A stretch of 64,000 nucleotides of DNA, taken from assembly GCA_900188465.1 (NCBI GenBank), contig FZPE01000002.1:124001-188000 (forward strand). Direction: 5' to 3'. A model generated the notes under the pieces. The model was not told the origin of the DNA. It was given only the letters and a program-made list of their open reading frames with translations, and did no database searches. Source of the DNA: Micrococcales bacterium KH10. Lineage in GTDB: Bacteria > Actinomycetota > Actinomycetes > Actinomycetales > Cellulomonadaceae. The number at the start of each line of letters is the position of its first letter. The stretch's first letter is position 1. This document shows positions 1 to 9,202 of the stretch, piece by piece. A program made the position numbers and the translations under genes.

Positions 1-2
1 AA

Positions 3-407
3 CAAACACGGGTGGAATGGGACGCTTACGACGTCCGGGCTCAGGACGGCACGACAATTGAAGTGAAAACGTCAGGTTACTCCCAGTCCTGGCCGACAAG
101 TAGGCCAGCAATAATCTCTTTTTCTGGCTTGCCCGGTCGACCAGGTAAGACTTCTTGGGACGCAGAAAGTAACACCTTCGGCCCAGCATTCGTTGCCGAC
201 GTATACGTTTTCTGCGTCCACATGACTTTGCCCGGCGATGAGTATGACCCATTGAATATTGACGACTGGCAGTTCTACGTACTTCCTGGTGCGGCAGTCG
301 CTGGCACTGGTCAGGGGTCTATGCGCCTATCCACAGTCAAGAGACTCGGTGGTAGGGGCGTGAATTGGAAAGAGCTGCGTTCGGAAATTGAGCGCACGAA
401 GGAGTGA
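3..407 (+). CDS. PD-(D/E)XK-like hypothetical protein, 5' end outside window
   Basis: The frame is open back to the window edge, so the GTG at 12 is not a trustworthy start and the gene is cut. The visible part has a VEWDAYD block followed about ten residues later by IEVKTSGY. This D...ExK spacing is typical of PD-(D/E)XK nuclease folds. The C-terminal half carries ADVYVFCVH and WQFYVLPG blocks. I recall actinobacterial hypothetical proteins of about 200 residues with this layout; nuclease activity is inferred from the motif alone. A decayed paralogue on the opposite strand at 1080-1439 preserves the N-terminal pattern missing here. No function is established. Confidence 0.7.
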   Translation, partial: QTRVEWDAYDVRAQDGTTIEVKTSGYSQSWPTSRPAIISFSGLPGRPGKTSWDAESNTFGPAFVADVYVFCVHMTLPGDEYDPLNIDDWQFYVLPGAAVAGTGQGSMRLSTVKRLGGRGVNWKELRSEIERTKE

Positions 408-667
408 ATCTGCGCCATCGTCGGACCGTTCTTTGCGCGAAAGAAAGCTGCGGGGTTTTCGCGTTGCTAGATGAATGCCTATACGCCTGGCGACCGTCCA
501 GCGATACACCCAGTTCCCGTCAAGCAGCGCTCCTCGGCCACATCACTTGCTGCCGTTTTTCCGTACCGCGCCTAGAATTTCACTAGCGCAAGAGCAAAAC
601 CTCCGCAACCGATGGCGACTACGGTCACGCGGCCGCCAAGCACCGCACTTAAGGAACTGAACCACCA

Positions 668-1087
668 ATGATCCAAGACAAGCCGTCCGTGCTGTTCGTA
701 TGCGTGAAGAACGGTGGCAAGTCACAGATGGCTGCGGCACTCATGCGTCTGCACGCAGGAGATGCCGTGCAAGTGCATTCTGCAGGCACTCATCCCGGTG
801 CGGTGTTAAACACGCAATCCGTTGCGACAGTCGCAGAGGTCGGTGGGACGATGACTGGCGAGTACCCGAAACCCATCGACCCCGCGCTGTTGCACCGGGT
901 CGATCGAATCGTCGTGATCGGTGACGAAGCAACGGTCGAGCCCGTACCCGAAATGTCCGGCACCATCGAGACCTGGGACATCGACGAGCCGAGCCTGCGC
1001 GGGGTCGAGGGCGAGGAGCGGATGCGACAGATTCGCGACCAACTTGCTGAGAAGGTTCAGCGCCTCGCAGCGCATCTTCTCAACTGA
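668..1087 (+). CDS. arsC: Arsenate reductase / arsenate-mycothiol transferase, LMW phosphatase family
   Basis: This 139-residue protein has the low-molecular-weight phosphatase P-loop near its N-terminus (FVCVKNGGKSQMAA, Cys12 as nucleophile). It also has the actinobacterial ArsC pattern HSAGT, GEYPKPID and RIVVIGDEA. In the characterised corynebacterial enzymes the cysteine helps form an arseno-mycothiol adduct that mycoredoxin then reduces; assignment to that chemistry is by resemblance. The ATG at 668 follows an AAGGA sequence. No arsR or arsB lies beside it, so it is a lone resistance gene here. Its stop overlaps the 3' end of the convergent pseudogene by 8 nt. A general phosphatase role cannot be excluded. 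Confidence 0.85.
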   Translation: MIQDKPSVLFVCVKNGGKSQMAAALMRLHAGDAVQVHSAGTHPGAVLNTQSVATVAEVGGTMTGEYPKPIDPALLHRVDRIVVIGDEATVEPVPEMSGTIETWDIDEPSLRGVEGEERMRQIRDQLAEKVQRLAAHLLN

Positions 1088-1439
1088 TCGACTGCACATT
1101 GAGTTCTTCGAGAATCTGTCGAGGCAGCACCGCGAACGACCATTGCGACAAGTCCAACGAGTCGTACTCGTCGTGAGTTTGAGCCTTGTTGACGCAAAAT
1201 ACGTAGACATCAGCGTTGTAGGTTTTCTCGTCGGCCAAGATGTCTGTGTCTGGCGACCAGTAACGCGCCTTGAGGCTTCCGAACCGCAACTGAGACAGCG
1301 AGGCTTGAGACTATGCCTGGAGGTTCGGAATTGCAAAGGCCCAGAAATCGCTTAACGTCCCGTTCATCCTGATATATGGCTCTTCAGCGGGGATCCGATG
1401 GAACTCGAGGCGACTGATTCTTGCGTTGGTCTCGTCCAT
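1080..1439 (-). pseudogene. Deleted paralogue of the PD-(D/E)XK-like gene at the left edge
   Basis: On the minus strand an ATG at 1439 opens a 42-residue frame (MDETNARISRLEFHRIPAE, then MNGTLSDFWAFA) that stops at 1311. The C-terminal half resumes in another frame at 1289-1080 with NADVYVFCVNKAQTHDEYD and QWSFAVLP, which aligns with ADVYVFCVHM...WQFYVLPG of the gene at 3-407. The middle part, including the IEVK catalytic block, is absent. The copy has therefore lost about 100 codons and is frameshifted. It is convergent with arsC. The homology is directly visible; the size of the deletion is estimated from the intact copy. Confidence 0.75.
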
Positions 1440-1832
1440 GATCTACTACCCTGTCGATTCCGCTAAACACCTTGGCGTTCTGGGTGGCGCGATTCCAGTC
1501 TGCCGGGCGACGCACCAGGCTAGGTTCACCGTTTCAGCGACCGAGAGTCCTGGGTTGCAGCAGATCCAGAGCATTATGGCACCCCACCCTCTCGGCGGCC
1601 TCGTCCGAATCAATTCGGTGCCAGCAACCCGTCGATCCCACTCAGCTTCGCGAAATTCACCTGAAACAATGCGGCAACAGCATCGAAAGTATGCGCGGTT
1701 AGGCTTCCATCACTCCAGGTGATCATTGGGTCCACCCGGTGACCCGTCGAGACTCCTCAACTCCCTCAACACTTTCACCATGGGGAATTCTCGACACAGA
1801 AACATCCCATGAACACTCCTCGAGGAGGATCG
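1440..1832. other. Non-coding stretch, possibly holding gene remnants
   Basis: I find no intact gene in these ~390 bases. On the minus strand a short protein-like frame (ITWSDGSLTAHTFDAVAA, near 1720-1610) ends at a stop, and another protein-like stretch continues in a shifted frame towards 1530. Both lie just upstream of the pseudogene at 1439, so this may be a neighbouring gene that decayed with it. The right end holds the promoter and leader of the secreted protein at 1833. Confidence 0.3.
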
Positions 1833-4379
1833 ATGTCCCAGCACCAAACCCGTAAACACTCAAGACACACCCGGGTGGCGGTTATAACCGCCCTGACAAT
1901 GCTGTTCACGTTCCTGGCAGGTGCCGTCCCAGCCCGCGCGGCAGACCCGACACCCAGCCAGGCAGCATCGCTTTTGAAGCGAGACCTGCAAGGCCTGGTC
2001 GACGAGGCCGCCAGCAACAACATTCGCATGGGCGTCTCGATCACTGACCTGGCTGGCGTCATCGACGGCGACACCATCACGGTCGGAGACCAAGAGCCCT
2101 ACAAAGCAGCCAGTGTCATCAAGTTACCGCTGCTTGCCCAGCTCATGGACCTTGCCGACAACGGAGAGCTCTCCCTCGACGAGTTGGTCACCATCCCGGA
2201 AGGCTCCAGCAATATCGTCGGAGGATCCGGCACGCTGCGCCTTCGCGAGTTTCCGCTCGACATCTCAGTACGAGAACTCATGGAGTTGATGGTTCAAGTC
2301 AGCGATAACACGGCAACAAACGTACTCATCGACCGTGCTGGCGGTTTTGACGCAATCAATGACTACATTGCAGAACTCGGGTACGAGACAATGTGGCTTG
2401 GACGCAAGATGATCCATACTGCGGTCCCGCCACTGCAAGAGAACTGGCTCAACTCCAGTGAGGTGACCGACTTCCTCGTCCGCCTCTACGAACACGACTT
2501 CCTCAGCGCCGCTTCAAGCGAGCACATCATCGACCTGATGAAGGGCCAACTCGTCAACACCAAATTCGGTGCCGTGGTTCCTCGTGAAGTACTTGCCAAC
2601 AAGACCGGTGAGCTTGGCGATGCCTCGCACGACAGCGGTTACATCCTCGTCGAAGGACGCGAGGTCGCGCTGACAGCCACGACGGCGTTCGCGGCACCCG
2701 TCACACAGGCTCAGGCCAACGTTTACGTGCAGCGCGCCGCCACGTTCGCCTATGACTTCGCGCTCACTGAACTATCCGAGCAAGGACCGACCACTGCCGA
2801 GCGAATCGCGGCACTGCGCGAAGAAGAAGCCGCCCAGCGAGCACAAGCCACGCTCGTTGAAGATCAGCGCACGGCCAAAGCAGACGAATTGATTCGTACC
2901 GAAGCACGCGTGGAAGATGCGCAAGAAACACTTAATGCGACACAGAACTCGTCCAAAATCTCCGACCAAAACGCTACCGCGGCAACCAAGAAGCTCACTC
3001 AGGCAAAGACCAAGCGAAAGAAGGCTGTGAAGAAGGCCGCCAAGGCAACGAAGAAGGTGGCCCAAGCCAAGAAAAAGCACACGCGCAAGAAGACGACGAA
3101 GACGAAGAGACAACTAGCCCAAGCCAAGAAGAGGACCAGGGCCGCCAAGACGCGAGTGAAGAACAGGCGTCAGGCAGTGCTCGTCGCCAAACTGGACGCA
3201 AAGAACACGAAGGCTGCCGCCACCGCAGCTCGCACCAACGTGAGCGAGGCACAGACGTCCTTGAACAACCTGATGGCGAAGCAGAAGCAACTGACGGCAG
3301 AAGTTGACTCGTTGACGACGCAACTCAATGACCTGCTCGCACAAGTCGAGGATTTGCGCACCCAAGCCGACGCTCTCGAAGGCATCTCTTCAAAGAAATC
3401 GACCCTTGCGGAGATTCTCGCAGGACGCGCCATCCCTGGCGCTCAGGTGGTCTACACCAAGGATGGAGTTACTGAGAAATACGAGTACGGCGTACAGAAC
3501 ACTCGCACCGGAATCAAGGTCGCCGAAGACACCATCTTCCAGGCCGCGTCACTGAGCAAGGTCGTCGGATCCTACGTGGTGCTCAAGCGCGTAGACGAGG
3601 GCGTCATCGACTTGGACACCCCGTTATGGGAGTACTACGAGTCGCCTCGCACGGCAGGAAACGAACTTGCGAAGACAGTGACCGCCCGCATGGTGCTCAA
3701 CCACACTACCGGCTTCCCGAACTGGGCCGGGGGTGTCGGCAGCGACACGCCACTGGTTCCGGCCTGGACGCCCGGCACCAAGTTCGGATACTCCGGAGAC
3801 GGATTCTTCCTGCTCCAGCGGACCATCGAACACCTTGACGGAAAACCGTTCGAACAGACTCTGCAGGAAGAGGTGTTCGAGCCGTTTGGCATGTCGAATA
3901 CCACACTGGTGACTTTGCCCGAAAACTTCAGCCGCACAGCCGTGGGCCACAACGCCGCCGGAGTGGCCGGTAACGTCAGCAACTACTCCAACGGCAACAC
4001 CGCCTACACGCTGCAAACCACGGCTGCCGACTATGACAAGTTCATACAGCGGGCACTGCTGGGCGGTGAAGGCCTAGAGTCAGCGACCCACGAACTGTGG
4101 ACCACAGAGTCCTCAGATGCTGTACGTTCGGCGACCAATGGCGCAAACCCCTATATCAAGTGGGGTCTAGGCGTGGGTCTGCAGACTAACGCCAACGGCA
4201 AGGCATTATGGCACTGGGGTGACAACGGTGACCGTAAGGCATTCTTCATCGCTTACCCAGAGCGGCGTGAAAGCATCGCGATCTTCTGGAACAGCGCGAA
4301 TGGCCAGCAGTCGGCAAACCAGATTCTCTCGCTCTTCCTGGGTGCGCAGGCCTTCCATTCCGTGACCTGGGTGGGCTAA
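1833..4379 (+). CDS. Secreted protein fusing a class A-like and a class C-like beta-lactamase fold through a Lys/Ala-rich coiled coil
   Basis: The ATG at 1833 is chosen over 1809 because GAGGAGG lies 5 nt before it; this gives 848 residues. Residues 1-36 form a signal peptide (basic start, hydrophobic core, ending ARA). Residues about 45-310 look like a class A beta-lactamase/D-Ala-D-Ala peptidase, with S94-V-I-K97, S157-D-N159 and K257-T-G259. Residues about 320-515 are charged, predicted coiled coil, very rich in Lys and Ala in the middle (about 385-445). Residues about 525-845 resemble the class C/esterase family, with S573-L-S-K576, Y653-S-G and H794-W-G796. All catalytic triads are present in both halves, so both domains could be active. 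Likely substrates are beta-lactams or peptidoglycan peptides outside the membrane; this is inferred. It is monocistronic, with a terminator at 4403. Confidence 0.85.
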   Translation: MSQHQTRKHSRHTRVAVITALTMLFTFLAGAVPARAADPTPSQAASLLKRDLQGLVDEAASNNIRMGVSITDLAGVIDGDTITVGDQEPYKAASVIKLPLLAQLMDLADNGELSLDELVTIPEGSSNIVGGSGTLRLREFPLDISVRELMELMVQVSDNTATNVLIDRAGGFDAINDYIAELGYETMWLGRKMIHTAVPPLQENWLNSSEVTDFLVRLYEHDFLSAASSEHIIDLMKGQLVNTKFGAVVPREVLANKTGELGDASHDSGYILVEGREVALTATTAFAAPVTQAQANVYVQRAATFAYDFALTELSEQGPTTAERIAALREEEAAQRAQATLVEDQRTAKADELIRTEARVEDAQETLNATQNSSKISDQNATAATKKLTQAKTKRKKAVKKAAKATKKVAQAKKKHTRKKTTKTKRQLAQAKKRTRAAKTRVKNRRQAVLVAKLDAKNTKAAATAARTNVSEAQTSLNNLMAKQKQLTAEVDSLTTQLNDLLAQVEDLRTQADALEGISSKKSTLAEILAGRAIPGAQVVYTKDGVTEKYEYGVQNTRTGIKVAEDTIFQAASLSKVVGSYVVLKRVDEGVIDLDTPLWEYYESPRTAGNELAKTVTARMVLNHTTGFPNWAGGVGSDTPLVPAWTPGTKFGYSGDGFFLLQRTIEHLDGKPFEQTLQEEVFEPFGMSNTTLVTLPENFSRTAVGHNAAGVAGNVSNYSNGNTAYTLQTTAADYDKFIQRALLGGEGLESATHELWTTESSDAVRSATNGANPYIKWGLGVGLQTNANGKALWHWGDNGDRKAFFIAYPERRESIAIFWNSANGQQSANQILSLFLGAQAFHSVTWVG

Positions 4380-4402
4380 AGACCAGTTCGTAGACAGTGC
4401 GT

Positions 4403-4440
4403 AAGGACGAGGGCTCCGCTGCGGCGGGGCTCTCGTCCTT
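4403..4440 (+). terminator. Strong hairpin terminator after the double beta-lactamase-fold gene
   Basis: AAGGACGAG...CTCGTCCTT pair perfectly, with further GC-rich pairing inside. The hairpin lies 23 nt after the stop codon and is followed by GTTTG. Confidence 0.8.
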
Positions 4441-4533
4441 GTTTGCAAACCTCGCTCAGGTCACTGTGATCTGTGTTGCTGGGTACGGAAAATGCGGATC
4501 GCGGCAACGTCACCGTCTGTTCGAGTGCACAAT

Positions 4534-4575
4534 AATCGTGTTGAGCACCACTTATAACCGGTGCTTAACACGATT
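4534..4575. repeat. Intergenic inverted repeat (ATCGTGTT type)
   Basis: AATCGTGTTGAGCACC (4534-4549) faces GGTGCTTAACACGATT (4560-4575), a near-perfect 16-bp stem with a 10-nt loop. The related core ATCGTGT recurs in the larger hairpin at 47557-47616. A short GCACCC/GCACCT tandem run follows at about 4580-4616. It lies between two codirectional genes; it could be a mobile palindromic element or a second terminator. Confidence 0.65.
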
Positions 4576-4663
4576 TTCCTGCACCCCCGCACCTGCACCC
4601 CTGCACCTGCACCCCGACATGAAACAACGTGACGGCCGCGCATGAGATTGTTAGTGTCAGAGC

Positions 4664-6454
4664 ATGGGTGAACGGCGGCAAAATCGGATTCTGGGACTTC
4701 TAGCAATCCTTACGGGCGTCATTGGAGCAGCTCTGCTTTCCGCCTCCGCGGCGGTCGCGAACGTAGACAATTTCTCCTATGCTCGCTGGTCAGCCGAGTA
4801 TTCCGTCTCGCAGAACGACGAAGGGCGCTCGGTCGCACACGTCACCGAGACCCTCGTCGCCCGCTTCCCTGACTTCGATCAAAATCGCGGGATCGTCCGC
4901 GGCCTAGAAACCCGCTACCTCGGCGCTGATCTACATACCCGTGTGCTCTCGATCACCGATGAGAATGGCGACCCGGTTCCCTATACCACCGAGCGAGAGG
5001 GCGGTGAACTCAAGCTATTGCTCGGCACTGACGACTTCGTTCACGGTCTGACCACCTATGTGATCGAGTACGAGATGCGCGATGTGATGATCGCCGCAAC
5101 AGAATCGGGAAATGACGAGTTTTACTGGAATTTGCTCCCGCTGCGCTCTAGTCAGCCAATCGAGGAATTCGACACCTCGATCACGTTCTCACCGGAGTTG
5201 AGCGGCAATCTCACTGGTCAGTCGGCCTGCTACCAAGGCCGCAGTGGCTCAACGAAACGGTGTGAACTAGTCACCGAACGGCTGACCGATGGCCGGACGC
5301 AATTCCGAACAGCGTCGGGACCACGCGTGCCCCAAGATGGTGTCACTGTCGCCATCGGTTTCACGGCGGGAACCATCACCCAGCCACCCGCTCGTCAGCC
5401 CAATGCCGTATTGGACCTCGGTCCGTATATCGCACTTGGCGGCGGCATCCTCACCACCATTATTGGAGGGATCGCCTACCGGCGGATGGTTCGCCGGTCC
5501 CGCACCGCACCTGAGATCGGCGTGGCACAGTTCGGGGTGCCAGACGATCTACCACCGTTGATCGCAGCTCACCTCGTCCCAGGTTCGCGCAGCGCATTTC
5601 CGGCGCAGATCGTGCATCTCGCTGTGCGCGGCGCGTTGCGGATAGAGATTCCCGACAAGTCCTCAACGCCGATCTTGCACATCGCGAACCCCGAGCGCGC
5701 CACGGACCCAGTCGATCAACGAGTCCTCCAAGAGTTCTTCTCGACTAACCCTACGTTCGCTATCCCCACGAGTAGCACGAGTTTCGCCAGCCGCGTCACA
5801 TCCCTGACCAAAGCAGGACTCGATGCGGCGAAAGAACGCGGACTGGTCACCAAAGAGCGCAGTCCGATAGCCCGACTCGCATTCTGGGTAACGCTGGGGA
5901 TCGCAGCGGTGGCGGTTGCCGTAGCAGTCACCGCCACAATGATGGGACGTGACAACGCGATCCCTGCACTCATCGCTAGCCTGGTCGCGGGTCTGACAAT
6001 CGTGGCGTTCGCGATCTATTTCGGCTCCCGCCACACGGTTCCCACACCGACGGGCGCACTCGCCTACCAGCGGCTTCAAGACATGCGCACGTTCATTCGT
6101 GGCACCGATGCCGACCGGTTCAACAAGTTGCAGTCCGCTGAGAACGCCCAACGATGCCGGGCAGGTAGCGTCGAATTCGTTCACCTGTATGAACGCCTGC
6201 TGCCATATGCGATTTTGTTAGGTCAGGAGCGCAGTTGGGGTCCCGTCCTGGACAGCGCCTACAGTTCCACCCAGACCTCGCAGCCCTGGATTGACAACCA
6301 CAGCAACCTTCCCTTCCCACGCATGCTGCCTGTGTTTACTCGTAGCACGCAAGCAGCGGCGACCTACAGTCCGTCGAGCAGTGGCTCTGGCGGCTCGTCA
6401 GGCGGGGGTTCCTCGGGTGGCGGCGGGGGCGGCGGTTCCTCAGGTGGTCGCTAG
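4664..6454 (+). CDS. DUF2207 family predicted membrane protein
   Basis: This is a 596-residue protein. An N-terminal signal/anchor segment (about 9-32) precedes an extracellular beta-rich domain typical of DUF2207 (GIVRGLETRYLG, YVIEYEMRD, FYWNLLP). A membrane segment follows near 255-272 and two more near 405-450. The protein ends in a Gly/Ser-rich tail (SGGSSGGGSSGGGGGG), the hallmark C-terminus of this family. The role of DUF2207 proteins is not established. The gene is flanked by hairpins on both sides and appears to be transcribed alone. Confidence 0.85.
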   Translation: MGERRQNRILGLLAILTGVIGAALLSASAAVANVDNFSYARWSAEYSVSQNDEGRSVAHVTETLVARFPDFDQNRGIVRGLETRYLGADLHTRVLSITDENGDPVPYTTEREGGELKLLLGTDDFVHGLTTYVIEYEMRDVMIAATESGNDEFYWNLLPLRSSQPIEEFDTSITFSPELSGNLTGQSACYQGRSGSTKRCELVTERLTDGRTQFRTASGPRVPQDGVTVAIGFTAGTITQPPARQPNAVLDLGPYIALGGGILTTIIGGIAYRRMVRRSRTAPEIGVAQFGVPDDLPPLIAAHLVPGSRSAFPAQIVHLAVRGALRIEIPDKSSTPILHIANPERATDPVDQRVLQEFFSTNPTFAIPTSSTSFASRVTSLTKAGLDAAKERGLVTKERSPIARLAFWVTLGIAAVAVAVAVTATMMGRDNAIPALIASLVAGLTIVAFAIYFGSRHTVPTPTGALAYQRLQDMRTFIRGTDADRFNKLQSAENAQRCRAGSVEFVHLYERLLPYAILLGQERSWGPVLDSAYSSTQTSQPWIDNHSNLPFPRMLPVFTRSTQAAATYSPSSSGSGGSSGGGSSGGGGGGGSSGGR

Positions 6455-6479
6455 CCGAAGCCGACGAGGTGGCTTCGGC
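6454..6479 (+). terminator. Hairpin immediately after the DUF2207 gene
   Basis: GCCGAAGCC (6454-6462) pairs with GGCTTCGGC (6471-6479) around an 8-nt loop. There is no T-run. The hairpin covers the GTG at 6469, which argues that the next gene starts downstream at 6499. Confidence 0.55.
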
Positions 6480-6498
6480 GATATGGAATCATCGTGAG

Positions 6499-7074
6499 GT
6501 GACCGCAACGCATCCGGACGATCCTGAGATCCTTGTCGTAGCCGACGTCATCGCCTGGCGGCGCTGGCTGGACGAGAACGAACATATCTGCGATGGGGTA
6601 TGGCTGCTTCTCGCGAAGAAGAACACCACGTCACCGACCTCGCTCAGTTACGCAGAAGCGCTCGATGAGGCGCTTTGCAGCGGGTGGATCGACGGGCAAC
6701 GCAGAACATATGACGAGGCCACCTTTCGGCAGCGCTTCACTCCTCGCCGTGCTCGTTCAATCTGGTCACAGCGCAACGTCATGCATATCGCTCGTCTCAC
6801 CGACGAAGGTCGAATGCGTCAGCGCGGACTCGATGAAGTTGAACGAGCCAAAACTGACGGTCGTTGGCAACGCGCTTACGCAGGCCCGGCAACAGCGGAA
6901 GTGCCCGAGGACCTCGCTCAAGCACTCGAAACCGCACCCGCAGCCAAGAAAAAGTTCGAAGCGCTATCGAGCCAAGAACGCTATTCGTTATTGCACCCCT
7001 TGATGACTGCCTCCAACGAATCGACGAGAGCACGGCGTCTCGCCCGGGTGCTGACCGCACTCGTCTCAGATTGA
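6499..7074 (+). CDS. YdeI/OmpD-associated family protein
   Basis: The 191-residue protein matches the YdeI/OmpD-associated (bacteriocin-protection-like) family: WRRWLDEN, GVWLLLAKK, LSYAEALDEALCSGWIDGQ, FTPRRARSIWSQRN and a Lys/Ala-rich C-terminal segment with SSQERYSLL. I prefer GTG 6499 (reads MTATHPDD, the usual family start) to GTG 6469, because 6469 lies inside a hairpin. The molecular role of the family is unclear; members are linked to stress and antimicrobial-peptide tolerance. A long perfect inverted repeat follows. Confidence 0.8.
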   Translation: MTATHPDDPEILVVADVIAWRRWLDENEHICDGVWLLLAKKNTTSPTSLSYAEALDEALCSGWIDGQRRTYDEATFRQRFTPRRARSIWSQRNVMHIARLTDEGRMRQRGLDEVERAKTDGRWQRAYAGPATAEVPEDLAQALETAPAAKKKFEALSSQERYSLLHPLMTASNESTRARRLARVLTALVSD

Positions 7075-7114
7075 GACCCACCTGGAAGACCGCGCCCCGG
7101 ATCCATGGGGTGCT

Positions 7115-7172
7115 GGTTCCATATTCGGGTTGGGGGTGCCATATATCGTGCCCTCAACCCGAATATGGAACC
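7115..7172. repeat. Perfect 18-bp intergenic inverted repeat
   Basis: GGTTCCATATTCGGGTTG (7115-7132) faces its exact complement (7155-7172) around a 22-nt loop containing CCATATATCGTG. The CATATTCGGGTT arm and ATATCG core recur in the hairpin at 56352-56411, which marks these as one element family. Confidence 0.75.
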
Positions 7173-7307
7173 CCGAACAGTGCACTGACGAGAGATTTTC
7201 CCCGTCTGACTCGGGCCAAGCCAGAGACCAGAAACAGTTCGCCATGACTACGGCGCCCGCCACGTTGGATAATAGGAGTCACCCCCTTTGCCCCTGGAGA
7301 TCCGCCT

Positions 7308-9119
7308 ATGTCAGCGCTCGTGCGCATTTTGCGGTTTACCCGCTCCCTGACCCCGTACTACATCGGGATCATGATCTCGGCTGCCATCGTGACCGCAGCG
7401 GGTCTGGCAGTGCCGTTCATCACCGGCCGCGCCACCGACATCGTTGTCGACGCCGTCACCGCGATCGCAGGCGGCAACGATGTCTCCGAGACAGCCATCC
7501 GGTCGGTGTTACTGCTTGCCCTAGCCCTGCTGGCGGCCAGCCTCATCGACACGGTGGTAAGCAATGTTGGCGGTTATTGGGGCGATGTGATGAGCGCCAA
7601 GATGCGCGCGATCCTCTCAACCCGCTACTTCGACAAGTTGCTCAATCTGCCGCAGCGCTACTACGACAACGAGTTGACCGGCACCATCGTTTCTCGGCTG
7701 AATCGCTCCATCACCGAGATCACGAACTTCATGAAGAGTTTTTCGAACATGTTCGTCATGCTCATTCTGACCACTCTCTCAGTGCTCGTCATCAGTATCT
7801 GGTACTACTGGCCGCTCGCACTTCTGCTTGCTATCGCATACCCGACGTACTTCTGGCTCACCGCGCTGACCTCCCGCAAGTGGCAGCGCATCGAGGGCGA
7901 GAAGAACGAACACGTCGATATCGCCTCAGGTCGCTTTGCTGAGGTCGTCGGGCAGATCAAGGTCGTCAAGTCCTTCGCCCGCGAAAGCAGCGAACTCGAA
8001 CACTTCAAGGACCACTTCGGCAACACCGTCACTCTGACGAAGGAACAGTCCGCCTACTGGCACAAGATGGATACGCTACGGCGCGCTGTGCTGAACGTGA
8101 TCTTCTTCGGCATCTATCTGCTGATCTTCGTGCGCACTGTGCAGGGACATTTCAGTCCCGGCGAGATGGTCATGCTGATCCAGCTCATGGCACTCGCACG
8201 CGAACCGGTGACGAGTCTGAGTTGGGTTGTCGACACCGCCCAGCGTGCGATCGCCGGCTCGCGCTCCTACTTCGAGGTGATGGAACTCGATCCAGCGAAG
8301 ATCGAGGGAACCGGTGGGCGCCCACACGCTCCGAGCATCTCAGACGGCCCTGATGTGCCGATGATCTCGTTCAAGAACGTGCGCTTTGGCTACGATGACG
8401 CTGACGATGTCCTGGACGGCATCTCATTCGAGGTTGACCGCGGCGAACGCATCGCTTTCGTGGGGGAATCGGGTGGCGGAAAGACCACACTCATCAACCT
8501 GCTGATGGGCCTGTACGCCACCCGTTCTGGTGATATCGAAGTCGCTGGCATCGACGCCGATCTGATGACCTTGCGCCAAACGATCGGTGTCGTATTCCAG
8601 GACCCTGCGCTGTTTTCGGGCACAGTGGCGGAGAACATCGCCTATGGAAAGCCCGATGCCACCGAGGAAGAGATCGCGGCCGTTGCGCGGCGTGCAGCGG
8701 TTGACAGTTTCGTCGCCAAGTTCCCGAACGGTTACGAGACGCTGATCGGCGAGCGTGGCATGAAGCTCTCCGGTGGTCAGAAACAGCGCATTGCGGTCGC
8801 TCGCGCCATGCTGAAGGACGCCCCCATTCTGGTATTGGACGAGGCCACCTCGGCTCTTGACACCAAGTCCGAGCGTTTGGTGCAGGCGGGGCTGGACGAT
8901 CTGATGCGAGGGCGCACCAGTTTGATCATCGCGCACCGGCTTTCCACCATTGCTGAAGTCGACCGGATCGTCACGCTGAAGAACGGAAGAATTGACGAGA
9001 TCGGCACCCCAGCGCAGTTGGCCTCGTCCGGTGGGATCTACGCCGAGCTCCTGGCCCTGCAGAACTCCAGCTCGAAGGCGGACCGCAAACGACTGCGCGA
9101 TTTCGAAGTCATCGGGTGA
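7308..9119 (+). CDS. ABC exporter, fused membrane and ATPase domains
   Basis: This 603-residue half-transporter of the multidrug/lipid exporter type has a six-helix membrane domain at about 15-310. A nucleotide-binding domain follows at about 345-580, with Walker A GESGGGKTT (about 386), signature LSGGQKQR (about 487), Walker B ILVLDEATSALD (about 506) and IAHR switch histidine (about 541). The ATG at 7308 follows CTGGAG. All ATPase motifs are intact, and it would act as a homodimer or heterodimer. The substrate cannot be deduced; no partner half-transporter is adjacent. Confidence 0.92.
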   Translation: MSALVRILRFTRSLTPYYIGIMISAAIVTAAGLAVPFITGRATDIVVDAVTAIAGGNDVSETAIRSVLLLALALLAASLIDTVVSNVGGYWGDVMSAKMRAILSTRYFDKLLNLPQRYYDNELTGTIVSRLNRSITEITNFMKSFSNMFVMLILTTLSVLVISIWYYWPLALLLAIAYPTYFWLTALTSRKWQRIEGEKNEHVDIASGRFAEVVGQIKVVKSFARESSELEHFKDHFGNTVTLTKEQSAYWHKMDTLRRAVLNVIFFGIYLLIFVRTVQGHFSPGEMVMLIQLMALAREPVTSLSWVVDTAQRAIAGSRSYFEVMELDPAKIEGTGGRPHAPSISDGPDVPMISFKNVRFGYDDADDVLDGISFEVDRGERIAFVGESGGGKTTLINLLMGLYATRSGDIEVAGIDADLMTLRQTIGVVFQDPALFSGTVAENIAYGKPDATEEEIAAVARRAAVDSFVAKFPNGYETLIGERGMKLSGGQKQRIAVARAMLKDAPILVLDEATSALDTKSERLVQAGLDDLMRGRTSLIIAHRLSTIAEVDRIVTLKNGRIDEIGTPAQLASSGGIYAELLALQNSSSKADRKRLRDFEVIG

Positions 9120-9202
9120 CCGGTATCGTACTTCGCTCGTCCACCCGGAATCTCAGAGCAGGCCGCGCTCCGCGTTGACTGCATGCTGCGCAGCACGCTG
9201 TC

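Noticed and set aside
806-1336. 176-residue minus-strand ORF
   Set aside because: It reads through arsC in antisense and through the pseudogene in the wrong frame.
7130-7942. 270-residue plus-strand ORF rich in His and Arg
   Set aside because: It overlaps the start of the ABC exporter in another frame and spans an intergenic palindrome; no motif supports it.
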